A stretch of DNA of 5,969 nucleotides from CAYSLA01 sp964431685 (lineage in GTDB: Bacteria; Armatimonadota; UBA5829), in assembly GCA_964431685.1 (NCBI GenBank), contig CAYSLA010000196.1, positions 1 through 5,969 on the forward strand, written 5' to 3'. The notes below the pieces were generated by a model. The model was given only the letters and a program-made list of their open reading frames with translations, was not told the origin of the DNA and made no database searches. Below, one piece after another: positions 5,901 through 5,969 of this stretch. Each line of letters starts with the position of its first letter. Position 1 is the stretch's first letter. A program made the position numbers and the translations under genes.

Positions 5901-5969
5901 AGATAAGCGGGCTGATATTTGACATCCAGAGGTTCTCGATCCACGACGGGCCGGGAATCAGAACAACAG
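5843..5969 (+). CDS. Glycyl-radical-enzyme activating enzyme, N-terminal part (runs off window)
   Basis: Forty-two codons are visible. After a polar lead of about 23 residues comes the family opening LIFDIQRFSIHDGPGIRTT, seen in radical-SAM activases that install the glycyl radical on pyruvate formate-lyase-like enzymes. The CX3CX2C cluster motif would follow just beyond the window, as it does in the broken copy (593-616). The likely start is TTG at 5843, overlapping the TGA of the FAH gene as TTGA. No ATG or GTG exists in this frame before the conserved opening. AAGGA at 5835-5839 is only 3 bases upstream, so initiation at TTG may be weak or depend on translational coupling; CTG 5849 is a less usual option. 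The partner glycyl radical enzyme, expected nearby, is not in the window. Confidence 0.86.
   Translation, partial: MNLIENSKATQTTNPESSEEISGLIFDIQRFSIHDGPGIRTT

Larger units (their letters stand above)
5329..5969 (+). repeat. Right copy of duplicated FAH-activase module
   Basis: This is the intact counterpart of bases 1-578. Similarity still holds at the last base of the window, and the left copy stays activase-like to about base 625, so the repeat probably extends at least some 50 bases beyond the right edge. Confidence 0.93.

Noticed and set aside
1..5969. CRISPR array, tRNA or rRNA genes
   Set aside because: No regularly spaced short repeats and no tRNA- or rRNA-like segments were seen on reading either strand.

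Overview
The window is a bacterial catabolic gene neighbourhood with every intact gene on the + strand. It suggests an anaerobic or fermentative bacterium with moderately high GC. The pointers are an oxygen-sensitive glycyl-radical-enzyme activase at the right edge and its remnant at the left, a URO-D-superfamily protein, a LarA-like remnant and an ISKra4-like transposase remnant. I cannot name the phylum from this sequence; Chloroflexota, Bacillota or a related uncultured lineage would all fit.

Layout. (1) Bases 1-646 hold a broken copy of a two-gene module. A fumarylacetoacetate hydrolase (FAH) family gene, cut by the window start, has an in-frame TAG and a lost 3' end. It runs into a headless fragment of a radical-SAM glycyl-radical-enzyme activase. 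(2) Bases 647-813 hold no recognisable gene. (3) Bases 814-2009 carry a tightly coupled pair with a 4-base ATGA overlap: 3-hexulose-6-phosphate synthase (HPS) and 6-phospho-3-hexuloisomerase (PHI), the two core ribulose monophosphate pathway enzymes. (4) Bases 2010-2168 are an intergenic leader rich in inverted repeats. (5) Bases 2169-4158 carry a URO-D-superfamily protein and a PfkB/ribokinase-family sugar kinase with an unusual internal insertion; they are 4 bases apart. (6) Bases 4159-5020 are decayed DNA: a hairpin after the kinase, the frameshifted N-terminal part of an ISKra4-like transposase, and what looks like the C-terminal end of a LarA-type (nickel-pincer racemase family) gene. (7) Bases 5058-5969 hold the intact copy of the module, a full FAH-family gene followed by the start of the activase, which leaves the window.

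How the genes may work together. HPS and PHI interconvert ribulose 5-phosphate plus formaldehyde with fructose 6-phosphate via arabino-3-hexulose 6-phosphate. With a sugar kinase next door, the central block could handle an unusual sugar or ketose phosphate, make pentose phosphate, or trap formaldehyde. The URO-D-like protein has no assignable substrate, so this remains inference. The flanking FAH/activase module (with LarA before the right copy) suggests a second pathway around a glycyl radical enzyme that is not in the window.

The best-supported unusual feature is the module duplication around the HPS-PHI-URO-D-kinase block. The copies differ at about 10% of positions, and the left copy is broken by a nonsense codon and a 63-base deletion whose endpoints match a short direct repeat still present in the right copy. 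I do not see a clearly new defence or mobile system.
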